This document shows positions 61,394-64,000 of a DNA stretch of 64,000 bases, in pieces. The translations under genes were made by a program, and so were the position numbers. A model generated the notes under the pieces. It was not told the DNA's origin, ran no database searches, and was given only the letters and a program-made list of their open reading frames with translations. Position 1 is the stretch's first letter; the number at the start of each line of letters is the position of its first letter. This DNA is from Bacillus sp. es.036 (lineage in GTDB: Bacteria > Bacillota > Bacilli > Bacillales > Guptibacillaceae): contig NZ_PDIZ01000003.1 of assembly GCF_002563635.1 (NCBI RefSeq), positions 496,001-560,000 on the forward strand. Direction: 5' to 3'.

Positions 61394-62478
61394 TGCGATT
61401 CCTCTTTCTTCTTAAATAAAAGACTAATGAGCAAGAGCATGAGAGGAAAACCAAGTGCAAAAAAATAGCTAGCTTTTGCGTGATAGCCTGAAAGCATTTC
61501 AACTGTATATCGATCATGTGAAAACATGGAGAAAAACAGTGCAATAAAGGACGCAATCAGAATAGAACCGGTTGTTTTTTTTCTCTTTGTTAAGCGCTGT
61601 ATTCCTTTTCCTGCGATGTATAAGTAAGACACATAAGATGTCATCACTGAAATAATCCAGATGGACAAGAAGATCAAATCAACCCTGTCAACGATAACAA
61701 AGGAGATGCCTTTTAACATATAAACGAGAGGCTCTGGAATCACTTCAAGTTGGTTAGGGCTAAAAAAAACATAGGTTGTGAAGGACAAAAAAGTATATAA
61801 ACTTGTGACAGCAATATTAGCAAGGGTTAGGCTTTTAAGTGCTGCCTTACCCTTGTTTTGAACATAAGGATAGATAAATAGAACGATTTCAAATCCCAGC
61901 ATGGAGACAATCCCTTTTTGAGTCGCTTTGAGAATTGTACCAAAGCCATTTTGACCAATTGGTAGAATATACCTGATATCTGCATCTTTCAACGTATAAG
62001 CGGACATTATGATTAGCGGGAGGATGAGGATGGATACAAATTGATAAAACCTTCCCATCACCTTGATCTTGCCAACTGCAAGGTAAGTCCCGCTTACGGT
62101 TAGCAGTAATAAAATAACCAACATCGGAGTACGAAACAAAATCCAAGTTTTAATGGTTGTTTCGAATAGCTCTAATACAATGACGGAAGTTGCTATCGCA
62201 AAAGCAACATAAAGAACTGAAATGATCCCTGCTGCATACTTGCCAATAATTTTAGGAGCAAATTCGTATAACGTTAAGGTTGGAAAACGTGCACATAAAA
62301 AATATAGAATAAAAATAATGAATTGAATGGCTCCACCGGTGATCAAAAGCGTGATCCATCCATCAGTTCCTGCATCTGCATATAAGGATGAGGGAAGTGA
62401 AAGGACCCCAACGCCAACCTGTGTTTGGAAAATAATGAAAAATAGCTGTGCGTTATTAATTGTGCTAGTCGTTTTCAT
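61390..62478 (-). CDS. Spore germination protein, GerB family permease-like subunit
   Basis: This protein of about 362 residues has about ten membrane segments and the GerAB/ArcD/ProY pattern (QLFFIIFQTQVGVGVLSLPS). It holds the germinant-binding site in studied receptors. The start at 62478 gives a 14-bp overlap with the A gene. Confidence 0.93.
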   Translation of the reverse strand: MKTTSTINNAQLFFIIFQTQVGVGVLSLPSSLYADAGTDGWITLLITGGAIQFIIFILYFLCARFPTLTLYEFAPKIIGKYAAGIISVLYVAFAIATSVIVLELFETTIKTWILFRTPMLVILLLLTVSGTYLAVGKIKVMGRFYQFVSILILPLIIMSAYTLKDADIRYILPIGQNGFGTILKATQKGIVSMLGFEIVLFIYPYVQNKGKAALKSLTLANIAVTSLYTFLSFTTYVFFSPNQLEVIPEPLVYMLKGISFVIVDRVDLIFLSIWIISVMTSYVSYLYIAGKGIQRLTKRKKTTGSILIASFIALFFSMFSHDRYTVEMLSGYHAKASYFFALGFPLMLLLISLLFKKKEESQ

Positions 62479-63988
62479 TCTTTTTCCACCCTCTTGAACG
62501 CCACTCTTGCTTATTAAACTGCGGATGTACATCCGTTGGTCGATCCCCGAGTAGCCATCTTGGAAGACGAACAATTGAATCTTTTAGTTCATTCAAGCGC
62601 AAAGGTGCAAGTGGCGAGAAGTAAGGAGTGCCGAATGTTTCTAGACTACATAAATGAATGAGGATGATCGCTAGTCCAAAAACAAGCCCTATAAAACCAA
62701 AAGACGCAGAGAGTAGCATGAGTGGAAAACCTAGAAGCCTTATGGACATACTCATTTCATAAGATGGAACAGCAAAGGACGAAATTGCCGTGAGGGCTAC
62801 AACGATAATCATCATATTTGAGACAAGATTTGCTTCTACGATGGCTGTTCCAATAACTAAACCTCCAACGATACCAATGGTTTGTGCGATAGGACCGGGC
62901 AGGCGAATGGCAGCTTCTCTTAATAATTCAAGAATAATCTGCATGATGAGTGCTTCAAGTAATGGAGGGAACGGAACATTTTCAAGCGAACTTTTAATGT
63001 TTAAAATTAGTTCAGCAGGTAGCACCTCAGAGTGAAAAGAAACAGTGGCAATATAAAGAGATGGCAAACCGAGTGCGAATATAAAGCTTGCTACTCTGAT
63101 GAGTCTCAAGATTGAACCAATATACCACCGGCTATTGTAATCTTCCGGAGATTGATAAAATGCAAAGAACGTAACAGGCATGATTAGGGTGGAAGGACTT
63201 CCTTCCATCAACAAGCCGATTCTGCCTTCAATAATATGAGCAGTTAATCGATCTGGTCGTTCTGTACTTAGCATTTGGGGAAATGGTGAAAATGGTGAAT
63301 CTTCAATAAATTCTTCTACATATCCTGGGGTTTGAATGGAGTCGGTTTTGATAGCCGTTATTCTTTTTTCAACCTCTTGAATCAAGTCTGGGTTGACGAG
63401 GTGTTGCAAATATATGATTGCTAATTTTGTATCGGTTGTTTTCCCAACCTTAAAAAACCTTATCACAAGATTTGGGTTCTCAATTCTTCTGCGAAGCATT
63501 TGTAAGTTTTGCATAATGTTTTCAACAAACCCTTCATGTGAACCACGAACAACTTGCTCATTGATTGGTTCTGACACGGGCCTAGAACTTGCTGAAAAAG
63601 CTTCCAGTAGATAAAAGTGTTGATGACCTTCTATAAAGAAGGCTACAAAACCCTTTGTTAATGCAGTGATAGCTTCATTTAAGTTCATTGAACGGCGATA
63701 TTCCTTAGAAGTCACTGTATCTTCAATGTCTAATTTATTCTTTTCCATTAAGGGTTTCATAATGGTTTTTTGAAGTTTATCCTCATCTACGAGAGGGTCT
63801 AGGTACGCAAGTATGCATGCAATATTCTCAATGGTAATGTTTCTAAATTTAATATCTTCTGTATGGTAAAATTTCGAATTGAGATATTCCTTGTTTTGTT
63901 CAATTGAAAAAAACGCCTCATGTGATTCAGTAGCAGTTGGGATTTGATAAGGTTCATTTCGGATAGGTTTTCGTTTACCACGTCTCAC
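62465..63988 (-). CDS. Spore germination protein, GerA family
   Basis: This 507-residue protein has a soluble N-terminal domain, then four or five membrane segments, and the family stretch TERPDRLTAHIIEGRIGLLM. PFPPLLEALIMQIILELLRE is the typical GerA core. GTG 63988 follows GGAGG by 7 nt, so the gene is complete. It is the first gene of the A-B-C operon; the promoter would lie just past the window edge. The germinant cannot be predicted. Confidence 0.94.
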   Translation of the reverse strand: MRRGKRKPIRNEPYQIPTATESHEAFFSIEQNKEYLNSKFYHTEDIKFRNITIENIACILAYLDPLVDEDKLQKTIMKPLMEKNKLDIEDTVTSKEYRRSMNLNEAITALTKGFVAFFIEGHQHFYLLEAFSASSRPVSEPINEQVVRGSHEGFVENIMQNLQMLRRRIENPNLVIRFFKVGKTTDTKLAIIYLQHLVNPDLIQEVEKRITAIKTDSIQTPGYVEEFIEDSPFSPFPQMLSTERPDRLTAHIIEGRIGLLMEGSPSTLIMPVTFFAFYQSPEDYNSRWYIGSILRLIRVASFIFALGLPSLYIATVSFHSEVLPAELILNIKSSLENVPFPPLLEALIMQIILELLREAAIRLPGPIAQTIGIVGGLVIGTAIVEANLVSNMMIIVVALTAISSFAVPSYEMSMSIRLLGFPLMLLSASFGFIGLVFGLAIILIHLCSLETFGTPYFSPLAPLRLNELKDSIVRLPRWLLGDRPTDVHPQFNKQEWRSRGWKKNEND

Positions 63989-64000
63989 GCTGCAACCTCC

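Noticed and set aside
1-64000. tRNA, rRNA, insertion sequence or prophage genes
   Set aside because: Looked for on both strands; no transposase, integrase, phage structural gene or cloverleaf-like sequence was recognised.

Overview
The window is about 64 kb of chromosome from a low-GC, endospore-forming member of the Bacillaceae (Bacillus / Alkalihalobacillus / Pseudalkalibacillus type). Evidence for this is a Ger-type germinant receptor operon, a spore-coat transglutaminase, a CwlC-like amidase, GsiB, ClpE with CtsR boxes, SigX/RsiX, and the yhfI-lplJ-lcfB gene order known from B. subtilis. No tRNA, rRNA, CRISPR array, insertion sequence or prophage was seen. Both window edges lie in ordinary chromosome; the left edge cuts a transketolase gene.

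Region 1 (1-5.3 kb) holds the transketolase end, a DeoR/SorC regulator with a YhfI-like hydrolase, lipoate ligase LplJ and the FadR-boxed acyl-CoA ligase LcfB.

Region 2 (5.3-22.3 kb) is the most striking part: a coherent aromatic-catabolism island. It has paaABCD (phenylacetyl-CoA epoxidase), an EthD-like protein, PaaG- and PaaF-like crotonases, a PaaX-type repressor, a PaaY/YtoA-like hexapeptide protein, a TrpXYZ-type ABC importer, and an operon of FlK-like thioesterase, phenylalanine dehydrogenase and a full private 2-oxoacid dehydrogenase complex (E1alpha, E1beta, E2, E3). Read together, the genes predict L-Phe uptake, then phenylpyruvate, then phenylacetyl-CoA made directly by oxidative decarboxylation, then ring epoxidation. 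That route needs no phenylacetate-CoA ligase, and none is seen. The paa operon and the Phe-dehydrogenase operon carry superimposable promoters, each followed 1 nt after the -10 by nearly the same 20-bp motif, which I propose as a common operator.

Region 3 (22.4-39.4 kb) is mixed housekeeping: XRE-cupin/AzlCD with a clear operator, HAD phosphatase, M48 protease, thioredoxin-like protein, cardiolipin synthase, acetyltransferases, macro-domain protein, GsiB, MnmH and several small proteins, including four too short for routine gene calling. Region 4 (39.4-47 kb) has clpE and an operon pairing an ATP-grasp ligase with an uncharacterised 656-residue protein that has a plausible papain-like Cys-His-Asn triad; this pair is the best candidate for an undescribed enzyme system. 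Region 5 (47-60 kb) has a 13-residue-repeat protein, a BsuPI lipoprotein, a CoA pyrophosphatase, two ECF sigma/anti-sigma pairs with candidate autoregulatory promoters, Tgl with an unknown partner, and an orphan pair of oligopeptide-type permeases behind an ECF-type promoter. Region 6 (60-64 kb) is a complete gerA-gerB-gerC operon on the minus strand.

All family names come from reading the sequences by eye and remembering the families; no search was run.
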